A stretch of DNA of 64,000 bases from an uncultured Bacilli bacterium (GCA_934700895.1 CAKUXV010000007.1:1-64000); one strand, 5' to 3'; counted from the stretch's first letter, positions 35,083 through 43,816 are shown. Notes: generated from the letters alone by a model not told the origin. Numbers and translations: made by a program.

Positions 35083-36015
35083 TCAAGCCCAAGAACTATC
35101 GGGGAAAAAGACTTCAAGCAAAGCAAGGCCAATGTGGTAGGTGCTTTCCTCATCGAAATCCGCGCTGGCGCCAAAAGGATCGTCATGGAGGCGATAGCTC
35201 ATCGACATGCCGATCGTCCCTCTAGGATCGTAACCGACATCATCAAAATAAAAACCAACTAACGAGGTGAATTCGCTGGAATAGTTCGCCTGCAACTTCA
35301 CTTCCGGCAAAAAGAAACCCGATGATTCAATCGTTTTGCCATCGGCCATGTACTTATAGAAGCTGACATAGATATCAAAACTCACTACGCGCCCGCCCAT
35401 TTCGCCTAACGTGTCGCTTGCTCCGCGGGCAGAGAAGGCAAAATAAGGCCCTCCTTGCATCGTCACGGGGAAGCGGGTTCCGTATCCGCTTTGATCCAAC
35501 AAAACAAGAGAATAGGAACTCCAAGCATTGCATTTGATTTGACCGTTATAGAGCTTGGAAAGATAGCCTTTGGAAAAAGCAGAATGATAACGGGTCAATT
35601 TCTTGGTCTGACCGTAAACTTTGCCAACTAGCGAGGAATTATCTGCCCAATGGCCAACGGGTCCTGGGACAATGTCTTCCCCATAAGGCGTCTCATCACC
35701 CTTTAACGTCCATGTTAAATCGTTATCCCCGTCTTTAAATCCTTCTGGATGCCATTTCTTAGCTTCCTGAAGTCCAAAGCAGTCACGAGGCTCATCATAA
35801 TTCCCCGACCCATTGAAATAGCCATCTCGGTCATGGGAAACGGTTTTAAAAGTCGAAGGATCCTGTTCCTGAATGCCCGCATCCCACTTGCTATAACGGT
35901 TCTCCGTCATAACGGGTTGAACATAAGCGTCCCCAGGATAGAGTTCGGAAGTATCCGCGCAGGAGCATAAAGCCGTAATGGCAACACCTGCTAGCAAGAA
36001 ATGGAATTTACGCAT
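35083..36015 (-). CDS. Lipoprotein, unknown function
   Basis: A 310-residue lipoprotein: MRKFHFLLAGVAITALCSC ends in a lipobox (Cys19), so it should be anchored on the outer face of the membrane. The mature part is Gly/Tyr/Asp/Ser-rich, has many charged turns (HDRDGYFNGSGNY) and looks beta-structured; SFDIYVSFYKYMADGK and VGFYFDDVGYDP suggest a jelly-roll-like carbohydrate-binding fold, though no family was recognised. GGAGG lies 9 nt before ATG 36015, and the gene overlaps the end of the polymerase-like gene upstream by 8 bp, so it is part of the minus-strand half of the polysaccharide locus. Confidence 0.6.
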   Translation of the reverse strand: MRKFHFLLAGVAITALCSCADTSELYPGDAYVQPVMTENRYSKWDAGIQEQDPSTFKTVSHDRDGYFNGSGNYDEPRDCFGLQEAKKWHPEGFKDGDNDLTWTLKGDETPYGEDIVPGPVGHWADNSSLVGKVYGQTKKLTRYHSAFSKGYLSKLYNGQIKCNAWSSYSLVLLDQSGYGTRFPVTMQGGPYFAFSARGASDTLGEMGGRVVSFDIYVSFYKYMADGKTIESSGFFLPEVKLQANYSSEFTSLVGFYFDDVGYDPRGTIGMSMSYRLHDDPFGASADFDEESTYHIGLALLEVFFPDSSWA

Positions 36016-37423
36016 GGATGGTAGCCTCCTTCTTTTCGGAGAACGTAGGCGAATAGAGGTATCCGCTGATGGCAAGCAAGCCAAATATCAACGGGCTTCT
36101 CGTCACGGGCATAAACCCGCTTGCGTGGCGGAAAGGGAGTTCATCGCTATAGAAAGTGAGATAGATAAACGCGGCGAATAGGATGCCCATAAAGACCCCC
36201 TGTACCGCATGGTTTTCTTTTTCCTTCCGCAATGCGAGGTAATAATGACGGATGGCGAGAAACAAAACAACAAGGTAAGCGGCAAAGCCGAAAAGCCCAT
36301 TCTCATAAAGGACGTTAATCTCGAAGCATCTCGTCAAATGAACACCGCTAGAAAGATCAAAACCAAATAGCAGGGTCTTAAAGGAAATTCCCGTCGTGCC
36401 CCGATTATAGTACCCGCCATAGAAGATATCTTGGATGGCCAAACGAATCAGTCCAAAGAACGAGGAATCGCTAGCCAGGGATGCAGAAATCCGTGGGATT
36501 CCTGCATTCAGCAAAATATCGTTAGAAGCATCCGCGAAGAACAAAACGACCAAAACGAGCACACACGCCATCAAGAAAATCCAAATTCCAAAGGCAACCG
36601 CATTGGCCGCTTTCCCTTTCCAAAGCATAAACAAGCGGACCACGCCCATGGCAAGGTAAACAAGGAACAAAAGGATTAAAACCTTCTTCAACGGGATGAA
36701 GGCCAAATCCAATATGCCAATAAGAGCAAAACCCACAAGGATCAAGAAATTTCGAAGATTCTTTTTGGGGTTCATCCAAAATAAGCCGATCCCCGATGTC
36801 CCAAGCAAGAACGCCGAAGTCTTCCCGTAGGCCATCGAACATTCTACGAGCGAAAAACCATTAAGGATCTTGGTTTCGCTGGCAATGGGGAAAACGACCC
36901 CGTCAAAATAATACACTTGCCCCGAGAAGCGTTTCGCATAGAAAAACCCATAACGGCTTAACCCATAAACACCACTAATTAAGGTGAGCAAAGCAAGACC
37001 GCACAGCACTCCAAAGACAACATATTCCCCTTTGAGGGAAGGGATGTTTTTTAGGCAAAAGCCAAGGAGAAAGAAGCCAACGAAACCAATGATTTGAAGA
37101 AGGTTTTGCAAAATGGCCAAAACGGCATTGCCAGAATAATAACGAAGCCAGAAAGACGAAAAACCAAGCAACAACGCCAAAACGCCAACCGGAATCAAAC
37201 GGATCCAAATCTTTTTTTGTTGCTCCTTGGAATAGGTCTTTTGAACAAAGGGAAATGCCATCACGGCGATGAGGGCCCCAAAAATCCGAAGAACAGAGAT
37301 CCCCGTTAACCCCGCGAACCCAAAGAACACCAATGCGATAATTTCAATCCCTAAAAAGGAAAGAACCGTGTCGTAACGTTGGAGGAAATTATCGTTTTCC
37401 CCGGTTGTTTTTTCTTTTTCCAT
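36008..37423 (-). CDS. Polytopic membrane protein, O-antigen polymerase / ligase-like (Wzy)
   Basis: A 471-residue protein with about 10-12 hydrophobic helices. One larger loop (about 315-375), between late helices, contains ASNDILLNAGIPRI and NRGTTGISFKTLLFGFD, as in Wzy/WaaL proteins where the periplasmic loop holds the active Arg/His. The call rests on topology and on its place beside a Wzx flippase and glycosyltransferases, so it is moderate. The ATG at 37423 follows the stop of the GT-D-like gene by one base. A weaker in-frame ATG upstream at 37441 is not preferred. Confidence 0.6.
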   Translation of the reverse strand: MEKEKTTGENDNFLQRYDTVLSFLGIEIIALVFFGFAGLTGISVLRIFGALIAVMAFPFVQKTYSKEQQKKIWIRLIPVGVLALLLGFSSFWLRYYSGNAVLAILQNLLQIIGFVGFFLLGFCLKNIPSLKGEYVVFGVLCGLALLTLISGVYGLSRYGFFYAKRFSGQVYYFDGVVFPIASETKILNGFSLVECSMAYGKTSAFLLGTSGIGLFWMNPKKNLRNFLILVGFALIGILDLAFIPLKKVLILLFLVYLAMGVVRLFMLWKGKAANAVAFGIWIFLMACVLVLVVLFFADASNDILLNAGIPRISASLASDSSFFGLIRLAIQDIFYGGYYNRGTTGISFKTLLFGFDLSSGVHLTRCFEINVLYENGLFGFAAYLVVLFLAIRHYYLALRKEKENHAVQGVFMGILFAAFIYLTFYSDELPFRHASGFMPVTRSPLIFGLLAISGYLYSPTFSEKKEATIHA

Positions 37424-37424
37424 A

Positions 37425-38366
37425 TTACCAGTATGCACCATTTTCCACTTTCTTAAAACCTTCCACCTTTTTGGTGGGATGAATCCAATTTTCGTTCATG
37501 TATTGGGAAACATGGCTTCGATTTTCCCATCTTCTGCCCATAATCCCAAACAAGGTGGAGGTGGCTCCTCCCGTCTGAATCCCTTGCTTCCCAAGCGACT
37601 TGGCATAAAGGGCTAAGAAACTACCATATGCCCCCGCCCCGACGAGCAAAACATCGAAATCCATCCCCCTCATCTGAGCTTCCATTTTTTTCAATTCATC
37701 GAAAAAGGAGGGGGACGTGGGGGTAACATCCGCGAAAGTAAGAGGGGCTTCTATTACCTTTAAGTCCATCTCCGGGAGGATATCGCTACCTTTTGGAAAC
37801 AAGCTTTGTCTCTTCTGATATTGCGACAGGATATCTTCTTTAAAAGGGCTGATGACAAGAACTTTCTTCCTTTTTAAATGGGTCGTCCAATCTCCGTGCA
37901 ACGGCTCCATTCCTTCATAAAGGATGGGAGAGGATTTCGGACAATAGTATTTGGCAAAATAATCTTCCATATGAAGCCCAGAAATCCCTAATAAGTCCAC
38001 TTCCTGAAGCAAAGGGAACAAAACATCGCCATATCGCTTTAACGATTCTTCATCCGTTGGAAAATAGCCCGCATTGTTTTTAATCGAATAACGGACGGAT
38101 TCTTTGTATTTCTTCTTCCAGCCTAATTCGATTTTCTCGTGATTATTCAAGCAGGACAATTCCACAGCCCCAAAACGTATAGCACAAAAAGGCTTAGAAG
38201 AATCGAGTGCGTCTTTTAATGTTTGGTTCGTCGATTTTAAATCGACTGCCTTGCCCCGAAATCGCTTAGTGGAAGGCTTGATATGGAAAAATCGATACCC
38301 CAAAACCTTGGGGGTATTCTTCAAAAAATACAGCACATAGCTAAACCGTCTTTTCCAAAGTTTCAC
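37425..38366 (-). CDS. GT-D-fold-like glycosyltransferase of the polysaccharide locus
   Basis: A 313-residue soluble protein. PFCAIRFGAVELSCL near 58-72 resembles the R-F-G-D-G-E substrate motif of GT-D (DUF1792) glycosyltransferases, though the Asp is Ala here. VLVISPFKEDI and DVLLVGAGAYGSFLALYAKSLGKQGIQTGGA near 240-270 resemble the later conserved blocks. GTG start, with TATAAT (38379-38374) ending exactly 7 nt upstream and no Shine-Dalgarno. First gene of the minus-strand half (GT-D, polymerase, lipoprotein). The Ala in the key motif means activity is uncertain. Confidence 0.5.
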   Translation of the reverse strand: MKLWKRRFSYVLYFLKNTPKVLGYRFFHIKPSTKRFRGKAVDLKSTNQTLKDALDSSKPFCAIRFGAVELSCLNNHEKIELGWKKKYKESVRYSIKNNAGYFPTDEESLKRYGDVLFPLLQEVDLLGISGLHMEDYFAKYYCPKSSPILYEGMEPLHGDWTTHLKRKKVLVISPFKEDILSQYQKRQSLFPKGSDILPEMDLKVIEAPLTFADVTPTSPSFFDELKKMEAQMRGMDFDVLLVGAGAYGSFLALYAKSLGKQGIQTGGATSTLFGIMGRRWENRSHVSQYMNENWIHPTKKVEGFKKVENGAYW

Positions 38367-38373
38367 GAGAATG

Positions 38374-38379
38374 ATTATA
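38374..38379 (-). promoter_or_regulatory. -10 box for the GT-D-like gene, leaderless spacing
   Basis: TATAAT on the minus strand, 7 nt before the GTG start at 38366. No good -35 hexamer is visible. Confidence 0.5.
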
Positions 38380-38425
38380 GCGTAGACCCACCCTTATAAA
38401 GAAGGGTGAGCAACAAAACATTCTC

Positions 38426-38782
38426 TTATTCGCCCGAATAATTCGGATCTTCGGAGCGAAGGCGTCTTAAGAAGGCGGTGCCAATAAGCCCAAAAACCAT
38501 CAAAACGGCGAATACGAAAGCCACGGCAAAGCCAATCCACATGGCCACGAAAGAAGTCTGAGCCAGCGTGCCTTGGGAATAAAGAATCCAAAAACATAAC
38601 CCCGCGGCAAGGCCTAAAAATAACCCCGGCAAGGCAAAGCGATAGCAAATCATCGTAAATCTTGTCCAGAAACGAATGGAATTTTCGTGTTCCCCTTGCG
38701 GTTTCTTGGGCTTCTTTTGTTTTCTTTCGACGTCTTTCTTCTCGCTAACGACTTCTATTTCCTTGGCTTCCAATTCACTCAT
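38426..38782 (-). CDS. Small two-helix membrane protein
   Basis: A 118-residue protein starting MSELEAKEIEVVSEKKD, basic/charged for about 40 residues, then two transmembrane helices (about 48-68 and 75-100) and a short RRLRSEDPNYSGE end. The start at 38782 rather than 38791 is chosen because TTGTAG-N17-GATAAT (38818-38790) ends 7 nt before it, the leaderless layout common here. No family recognised. Single gene. Confidence 0.55.
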   Translation of the reverse strand: MSELEAKEIEVVSEKKDVERKQKKPKKPQGEHENSIRFWTRFTMICYRFALPGLFLGLAAGLCFWILYSQGTLAQTSFVAMWIGFAVAFVFAVLMVFGLIGTAFLRRLRSEDPNYSGE

Positions 38783-38987
38783 GAAGCCCATTATCGTGGC
38801 GAGAAAAGAAAACTACAAGCAACTTGCGTTATTCTACAATCTTTGGGCGAGCGGAATGGCACGCAAAGAGAATATGCTTCTCCGGTTCATCAATCATTTG
38901 CTTAGCGTATTCCACCGTAGCCATGATGGCTTTTTTTGCCTTTGGCCTTGCCAATGATGGCGCTTAAACCGTTAGCGTCTCTTTTCG

Positions 38988-40145
38988 TCATGCTTTCTTT
39001 TGCTTGGCAAGGTAAGCGGCCAAGGCTGCCTCTTGCTCATGGGCGCGTTTGAACGCCTTTTGTTGTTTCTCGATGAATTTGCGATTCTCAAAGTAATCAA
39101 GACCCATGGCCCTTCTAGCACGAAGGGCAATGGACGCGGCTTTGGCTTCCGCTTTTTGACTGCCTTGCTCCAAAATCGCATACACGTCCTCGATATGTTC
39201 TTCCCAATGGTGGCGTCGAACGCGCATGGGCTCCAGCGTATCGTTAAGGACGGCGAGCAGGAATTTCTTCACCATGACGTCGCCAACTCCGCCTTTGCAG
39301 TAAGCGGCTTCTAGTTCTTCCAAAGACTTAAAGCCGATGGGGAATTTTTCGAAATGTTCCGGCTTAGCGAAAGCTTCCAAATAGATAAAGACCGTGTTGC
39401 CCTCCAAATGCCCCGGGTCTTCGGGGCGGAGGTGCAAAGGATCGGTATACATCGACATGACCTTCTTCTCCACCGTCTTAGCGTCGTCGGAAAGATAGAT
39501 GCAGTTGCCCAAGCTCTTGCTCATCTTCGCTTTGCCGTCCGTTCCCGGCAAGCGCATGGAGGCTTTGGTTTCCGGAAGTAAAATTTTCGCTTCTTGGAAA
39601 ACCGGTTTGAAGGTCGAATTGAATTTGCGGGCAATTTCATTGGCCTGCTCAATCATCGGTTCTTGGTCTTCTCCCGCGGGAACCACCGTGGTCCCAAACA
39701 TCAAAATATCCGCCGCCTGGGAAATCGGATAGGTTAAGAACCCAACGGGAATGGACTCTCCAAAGGAACGCATGGAGAGCTCGCTTTTGACCGTAGGGTT
39801 ACGAATTAAGCGAGAATAGGTAACAAGGTCCGAAAAATAACAGGTGAATTCATGGAGTTCAGGGACGCGGGATTGAACGAAGATCGTCACCTTTTCCGGA
39901 TCAATGCCCGCGCTTAAATAATCGAGGGCAACCTCGATGAGGTTATCACGAACCTTTTGGATGTTTCCTGCATTATCCGTTAAGGCTTGGGTATCGGCGA
40001 TCATAATGTACATTTCGTCAAACCCGCCTTGGTTTTGTAATTCCACGCGGCGGCGCAAGCTGCCCACATAATGCCCGATATGCAACCTGCCGGTTGGGCG
40101 GTCCCCCGTCAACATAATCGACGGTATTTTCTTCTCTTCTTCCAT
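38988..40145 (-). CDS. trpS: Tryptophanyl-tRNA synthetase with C-terminal extension
   Basis: A 385-residue class I synthetase. TGDRPTGRLHIGHYVG at 12-27 holds the HIGH signature and GKAKMSKSLGN near 204 holds KMSKS. QSRVPELHEFTCYFS and PAGEDQEPMIEQANEIARKFN are also conserved. Common TrpRS is about 330 residues; here about 50 extra residues (from about 335: Ala/Lys/Arg/Glu-rich helices) follow. The ATG is preceded by GAGG 7 nt upstream. Single gene. Its codon usage matches its neighbours. Confidence 0.93.
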   Translation of the reverse strand: MEEEKKIPSIMLTGDRPTGRLHIGHYVGSLRRRVELQNQGGFDEMYIMIADTQALTDNAGNIQKVRDNLIEVALDYLSAGIDPEKVTIFVQSRVPELHEFTCYFSDLVTYSRLIRNPTVKSELSMRSFGESIPVGFLTYPISQAADILMFGTTVVPAGEDQEPMIEQANEIARKFNSTFKPVFQEAKILLPETKASMRLPGTDGKAKMSKSLGNCIYLSDDAKTVEKKVMSMYTDPLHLRPEDPGHLEGNTVFIYLEAFAKPEHFEKFPIGFKSLEELEAAYCKGGVGDVMVKKFLLAVLNDTLEPMRVRRHHWEEHIEDVYAILEQGSQKAEAKAASIALRARRAMGLDYFENRKFIEKQQKAFKRAHEQEAALAAYLAKQKKA

Positions 40146-40263
40146 AAATTACCTCAGCGATGAAAAGTTTAGCACGCTTCCGCTTCTAATGGGTGCTTCT
40201 CCCCACCTTTTTTCTTCGCCTCGGGAAAAGAAGGCGTGTAAAATAATCCCAAAGGGAAGAATT

Positions 40264-40707
40264 ATGAGAAAATTTGAAATCGCCAAAGGATTTGAAAACG
40301 AAAACGTTATCTTGCCACGTCGCACGACCGCTTCTAGTGCTGGATATGATTTCCGCACGCTGGAAACCAAGGATATTCAGCCAGGAGAAACCGTCTTGGT
40401 TCATACCGGAGTGAAAGTCGCGATGAACGCCAATGAAGTTCTTTTGATTTATATCCGCAGTTCCATTGGCTATAAACGGGGTCTAGAGTTAGCAAACGCC
40501 GTCGCCGTCATCGACGCGGATTATTATGGCAATCCCGATAACGATGGAGAAATCATGCTCGCGCTTCGCTGTGCAGGCAATAAATCCGCCCATGTGGAAG
40601 CGGGTGAAAGAATCGCGCAAGGCTTATTTACCCCTTATTTGGTTGTCGATGATGACGAGGCGACCGGCGAACGCACCGGTGGTTATGGATCTACTGGCAA
40701 AAATTAA
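40264..40707 (+). CDS. dut: dUTP diphosphatase
   Basis: A 147-residue trimeric dUTPase converting dUTP to dUMP, keeping uracil out of DNA and supplying dTMP synthesis. All five motifs are visible: ASSAGYDFR near 22, IYIRSSIGYKRG near 62, NAVAVIDADYYGNPDNDGE near 80 (with the catalytic Asp), GERIAQGLF near 119 and the C-terminal ERTGGYGSTG flap. A TAAAAT box and AAAGGG lie upstream. It ends 4 bp inside the end of the convergent CmpB-like gene. Functionally complements ung (29630). Confidence 0.95.
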   Translation: MRKFEIAKGFENENVILPRRTTASSAGYDFRTLETKDIQPGETVLVHTGVKVAMNANEVLLIYIRSSIGYKRGLELANAVAVIDADYYGNPDNDGEIMLALRCAGNKSAHVEAGERIAQGLFTPYLVVDDDEATGERTGGYGSTGKN

Positions 40708-41600
40708 TCTTCTTTGTCGATTTGTTCCGAAATTGGGCGGCCGTTCTCATCGTAGTTGTCGGCCGCTTTTTTCTTCGTGTTAGGATCAATCAAAACAAGC
40801 TTCTTTAAGCCATGGAGAACTTTGCTTGGCTCTTTGGGCTTAGCAAGTTCTTCTTTCAATTTGTCCGGCAGGCGGGAATAGAAATCCGCTTTGGCTTTGT
40901 TTCGGACCGCTTTGCTATCTTCTTGAAGTTTTTCGTAACGAGCGGTGATGCCAGATTCTCTCGCAAATTTAGATACCTTGGCAAAAATTCCCGCGGAGGT
41001 CCAAAGGTCTACGACGATAATGCCGTAAACGAGGCCCATGAAGAAAATGAATCCAAAGTGAGCGGCCGTTCCTCCGGTCGAAGATCCAAACATATAGCCA
41101 TATGCAATATCCGCGGCCTTATAAACGAAGGGATGAACCCCATAGTAATAAAGCGTGCCAGCGGCAAACCAAATGACGCTGAAAACAGGGCAAACGATGC
41201 CAAGGATATTCCCACGCATATTCGAATAATCCCATAAACGGACTTTAAAGCCCTTCACGAAAATCAAACCAGCGATAAATTCAAGCACTGACATCCCAAG
41301 CCCCATGGTCACGATCGGAATCAAGTCGACGACCGTCGGGGCAGAGGCGTAACCTAAACCCATAAAATCACTTGGGTTATACATCCGCCAATCGGCTGGC
41401 AAATTCTTTTCAAAAACCATGCAAATCGTAAACATTAAGATGATTCCAAACCCATACAAAGGCAACCACGGCCCTTTCATGAACCCTGGGTTCACCCATT
41501 TCTTCGCCGAGAAAAAGCGGCGGAACAATACCTCGCACAGGTAACCTAACATCGAGCCAACTAGGAACAGAAATAGATAGAGCAAGAACGTTTTCATCAT
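40704..41600 (-). CDS. CmpB-like putative ABC-transporter membrane protein (PF06541 type)
   Basis: A 298-residue membrane protein with about six helices in the first ~215 residues and a charged cytosolic tail of ~80. The N-terminus LGYLCEVLFRRF then WVNPGFMKGPWLPLYGFG near 38-54, and LEFIAGLIFVKGFKVRLWDYSNMRGNILG near 107-135 match the conserved blocks of this family, often annotated as ABC transporter permease although no transport substrate is known. Start ATG-ATG at 41600 with GAGGGA upstream. Single gene, converging on dut. Confidence 0.75.
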   Translation of the reverse strand: MMKTFLLYLFLFLVGSMLGYLCEVLFRRFFSAKKWVNPGFMKGPWLPLYGFGIILMFTICMVFEKNLPADWRMYNPSDFMGLGYASAPTVVDLIPIVTMGLGMSVLEFIAGLIFVKGFKVRLWDYSNMRGNILGIVCPVFSVIWFAAGTLYYYGVHPFVYKAADIAYGYMFGSSTGGTAAHFGFIFFMGLVYGIIVVDLWTSAGIFAKVSKFARESGITARYEKLQEDSKAVRNKAKADFYSRLPDKLKEELAKPKEPSKVLHGLKKLVLIDPNTKKKAADNYDENGRPISEQIDKED

Positions 41601-41705
41601 GTTGATCCCTCGTTTCTTTCCTGTTTACTATAAGTACTTCCTTCTCTTTAGGGAACTACAAAAAAGAGGAGATCGCCTCCCCTTTTAAATTGTGATTTTC
41701 CTTGT

Positions 41706-42191
41706 TTATTCCCCTTTATAAAGGAAATAACGCCCATCCGCTTTAATGACGCGAACTTCTTCCACGTTGGAATCCAAGGTTAGTTTTTGACCATCCCGTT
41801 GATAGGTTTCCCCATCATAGGTGATGTTAACGGATGTGGGTTCCACCTTGGTGATGTAATAGGCTTTCTTGCTCTTATCGTCGATTACCACGGAGAAAGG
41901 TTTAATCTCTTCCGTGCCGAAGATCGTCAAAACGTCTCCGTCGATTTCCCCGTAAGCGTTATAAGCCCCATTGATGAGAGCGGTGCTGAATTTCGTGATG
42001 GAGAAAGAACGATGAGCTTTGTTCCAAGCGCTTTCGATATGGGTTTCTAACATGGCGTCGCTTGCACCTTTTTTAACGCCTTTCCACCACTTCCCAAAAG
42101 AACTCTCTTTCTTATCCTGGGCTTTATCATCTTTTTTCTTGTCTTTCTCGTCGACAATCTCTGCATCAATTACTTCTTTTTCCTCTGTCAT
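41706..42191 (-). CDS. Hypothetical protein with acidic/basic N-terminus
   Basis: A 161-residue protein. Residues 1-~35 are dense in Glu, Asp and Lys (EKDKKKDDKAQDKKESS), then KWWKGVKKGASDAMLETHIESAWNKAHRSF, then a beta-rich C-terminal domain (NAYGEIDGDVLTIFG and KAYYITKVEPTSVNITYDG). No signal or helix spanning the membrane, so likely cytosolic. The ATG at 42191 is preceded by GGAGG at 9 nt, better than the upstream in-frame start at 42212. A TACAAT box lies near 42218-42223, and a row of CTAGAA repeats lies just upstream of it. No family recognised. Confidence 0.6.
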   Translation of the reverse strand: MTEEKEVIDAEIVDEKDKKKDDKAQDKKESSFGKWWKGVKKGASDAMLETHIESAWNKAHRSFSITKFSTALINGAYNAYGEIDGDVLTIFGTEEIKPFSVVIDDKSKKAYYITKVEPTSVNITYDGETYQRDGQKLTLDSNVEEVRVIKADGRYFLYKGE

Positions 42192-42259
42192 AAATGCAAA
42201 CCTCCTGCCCATTCATTGTAGGACGTTTTAAGCAAAGGAAAAGCAGTCAATTTAAGGAA

Positions 42260-42316
42260 TTAGAAGCTCTAGAAATGAACTAGAAGAAACTAGAAATTAT
42301 CTAGAAGTAACTAGAA
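42260..42316 (-). repeat. CTAGAA repeat array with helical (10.5 bp) spacing
   Basis: CTAGAA begins at 42269, 42280, 42290, 42301 and 42311, spacings 11, 10, 11, 10. A near copy, TTAGAA, is at 42260, and an inverted copy TTCTAG lies near 42358. The array is about 40-90 bp upstream of the TACAAT promoter for the 41706-42191 gene and downstream of the tRNA-Ala terminator. Confidence 0.8.
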
Positions 42317-42381
42317 GTAAACCGTTCATAATTTAAAATCGTCCCCATTTTGCGGACCTTCTAGACCAGTGCTTGAAACTT

Positions 42382-42408
42382 AAAGAAAAAGGCCGGCGAT
42401 TGCCGACC
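42382..42408 (-). terminator. Terminator of tRNA-Ala
   Basis: The minus strand reads GGTCGGC, loop AATC, GCCGGCC, then TTTTTCTTT. Confidence 0.85.
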
Positions 42409-42421
42409 CAAGTGATTTAGT

Positions 42422-42497
42422 TGGTGGACCTTGTCGGGATCGAACCGATGACCTCCTCCATGCCATGGAGGCGCTCTCCCAGCTGAGCTAAAGGCCC
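42422..42497 (-). tRNA. tRNA-Ala (anticodon GGC)
   Basis: Full cloverleaf with encoded CCA: acceptor GGGCCTT pairs with AAGGTCC and includes the G3:U70 pair that specifies alanine. The anticodon loop ATGGCAT sits between CCTCC and GGAGG, and TTCGATC lies in the T arm. Confidence 0.95.
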
Positions 42498-42623
42498 ACA
42501 TACGCTTTTCAGCGCGTTTCAAATAATAGGAATTCAAAGAGAGCTTGTCAACGGTTTTTGATAAGATGGGGTATGGAAATTAACGAAATCGGTGTTATAT
42601 TACCTAGGCCAAAAGGAAAACCT

Positions 42624-42950
42624 ATGAAAAAATTACTCTTCTGCATCCTTGATTCAACGCCGAAATCCCAAGAACTGCTCCGCACCCTTTCCAAGGAAGG
42701 TTATAACGGAACCGTCATGAATACCGTTGGAATGCACCACGTTTTGCCGAAACTCCACGGAGGGACCGCGATTAGCTTATCGACGATGGTCGACGATGAG
42801 CCAAGAGGTAATTTGACTTTATTCATCATCATCGAAGAAGACGAAATGCCCAAACTCAAGGAACGCATTCGCAAACTGACCAACAATTTTGAAGATATTA
42901 AAGGGGGCATGTTCGGATTACCTCTAGAATCCTTCGAAGGAACGTTCTAA
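42624..42950 (+). CDS. Small PII/CutA-like alpha-beta protein (tentative)
   Basis: A 108-residue cytosolic protein: MKKLLFCILDS, then GYNGTVMNTVGMHHVLPK near 27-44, GGTAISLSTMVDDE, LTLFIIIEEDEMPKL and KGGMFGLPLESFEG near the end. The beta-alpha-beta pattern and length resemble ferredoxin-like PII or CutA proteins, but no diagnostic T-loop is seen, so the call is weak. Start 42624 is chosen because AAAGGAAAA precedes it and an extended -10 TGTTATATT (42593-42601) lies upstream. Single gene with a clear terminator. Confidence 0.5.
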   Translation: MKKLLFCILDSTPKSQELLRTLSKEGYNGTVMNTVGMHHVLPKLHGGTAISLSTMVDDEPRGNLTLFIIIEEDEMPKLKERIRKLTNNFEDIKGGMFGLPLESFEGTF

Positions 42951-42965
42951 TCCCAATCGTCAGGC

Positions 42966-42992
42966 AAAGCGGAGTGATCCGCTTTTCTTTTT
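42966..42992 (+). terminator. Terminator of the small PII-like gene
   Basis: AAGCGGA, loop GTGA, TCCGCTT, then TTCTTTTT. Confidence 0.88.
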
Positions 42993-43679
42993 GGTTTGGG
43001 GAATGGAATTGGCTTAAAAGTTGGAAAGCGTCAGGAGAATAATAAAGGCAAATCAACGCATAAAGACTTTTCATCATTAAAATGGGGTATTCTGCCTTTA
43101 AACGTTTCACGGCATCCCCCAAGTAGAATCGGCAAGAAATATTCTCTACATCATTCCCAGGGCGTCTTGGATAAACCGATGAACAAATCTGTCGGAAATA
43201 CATTGCCCATCATCCCCCACAAGCAAAAATAAATAACGAGAGAAGGGATCTCCAAGGCCTTCAACAAGGCCAATCGCAGCATCCAGCAATTCTGGGAATT
43301 CAAAATACCGAATATCCTTTTCGTTATCGATTCCTAAGCGCCTCAAATATTGAGCGAGGCGTTGAAGATTCCGCACCTTGGAATTGCGATGGGGTGTCCA
43401 CGTTTTGCCAAAGATTATTTTTGAAAAATTATCCACCCCACCAGCGAACTTGATATGTTGCAGCACCCTTTTCGTCCCATCCCCTTCTGCGAATTTGTTG
43501 CCCTTCATGAAAGTATTAACGTAACGTTCCACGATGGGCGCCGTCACAGCAAAGTGACCCGCGCCCATGGAAAAGACCGCATCCAACAAACAAATAGAAA
43601 GGGAAGGATAACAGGGCGAATCCAGTTTTTTGTTTAGATTCAGTTTCTTCCTGCAATACCTCTCAAATATGTCCTGCAT
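42990..43679 (-). pseudogene. Frameshifted DNA-glycosylase-like (HhH fold) hypothetical gene
   Basis: Starting at ATG 43679 (MQDIFERYCRKKLNLNKK), the frame reads LSICLLDAVFSMGAGHFAVTAPIVERYVN, then LAQYLRRLGIDNEKDI, and FRYLFLLVGDDGQ-like text near DRFVHRFIQDALG, then stops at 43146. The natural continuation NDVENISCRFYLGDAVKRL, and YPILMMKSLYALICLYY, lies in another frame just downstream. The pattern (DAVFS, RY, LG-I, DRF-HRF) is that of a hypothetical family distantly like HhH base-excision proteins. It has one clear frameshift, so it is inactive unless the break is a sequencing error. The exact 3' end is uncertain. Confidence 0.65.
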
Positions 43680-43816
43680 ACATAAGAGCCCCTTCCATAA
43701 TGAACGGGCTTTATTATCGTCTCCATCTCGCAACCCTTTGTTTTGTACGCAAGCAGGCACATAAAAGCCCTGCCGGCATAGTAAAAAGTTTAAAAAGTGC
43801 TCCCGACTATTCTTAC

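Noticed and set aside
42260..42316. CTAGAA row as a CRISPR array
   Set aside because: The repeat unit is 6 bp with 4-5 bp between copies, far too short for CRISPR repeats and spacers.
42558..42623. Upstream in-frame starts for the small protein at 42624
   Set aside because: ATG 42624 has a good ribosome site and an extended -10 box before it; the extra N-terminal residues have no support.
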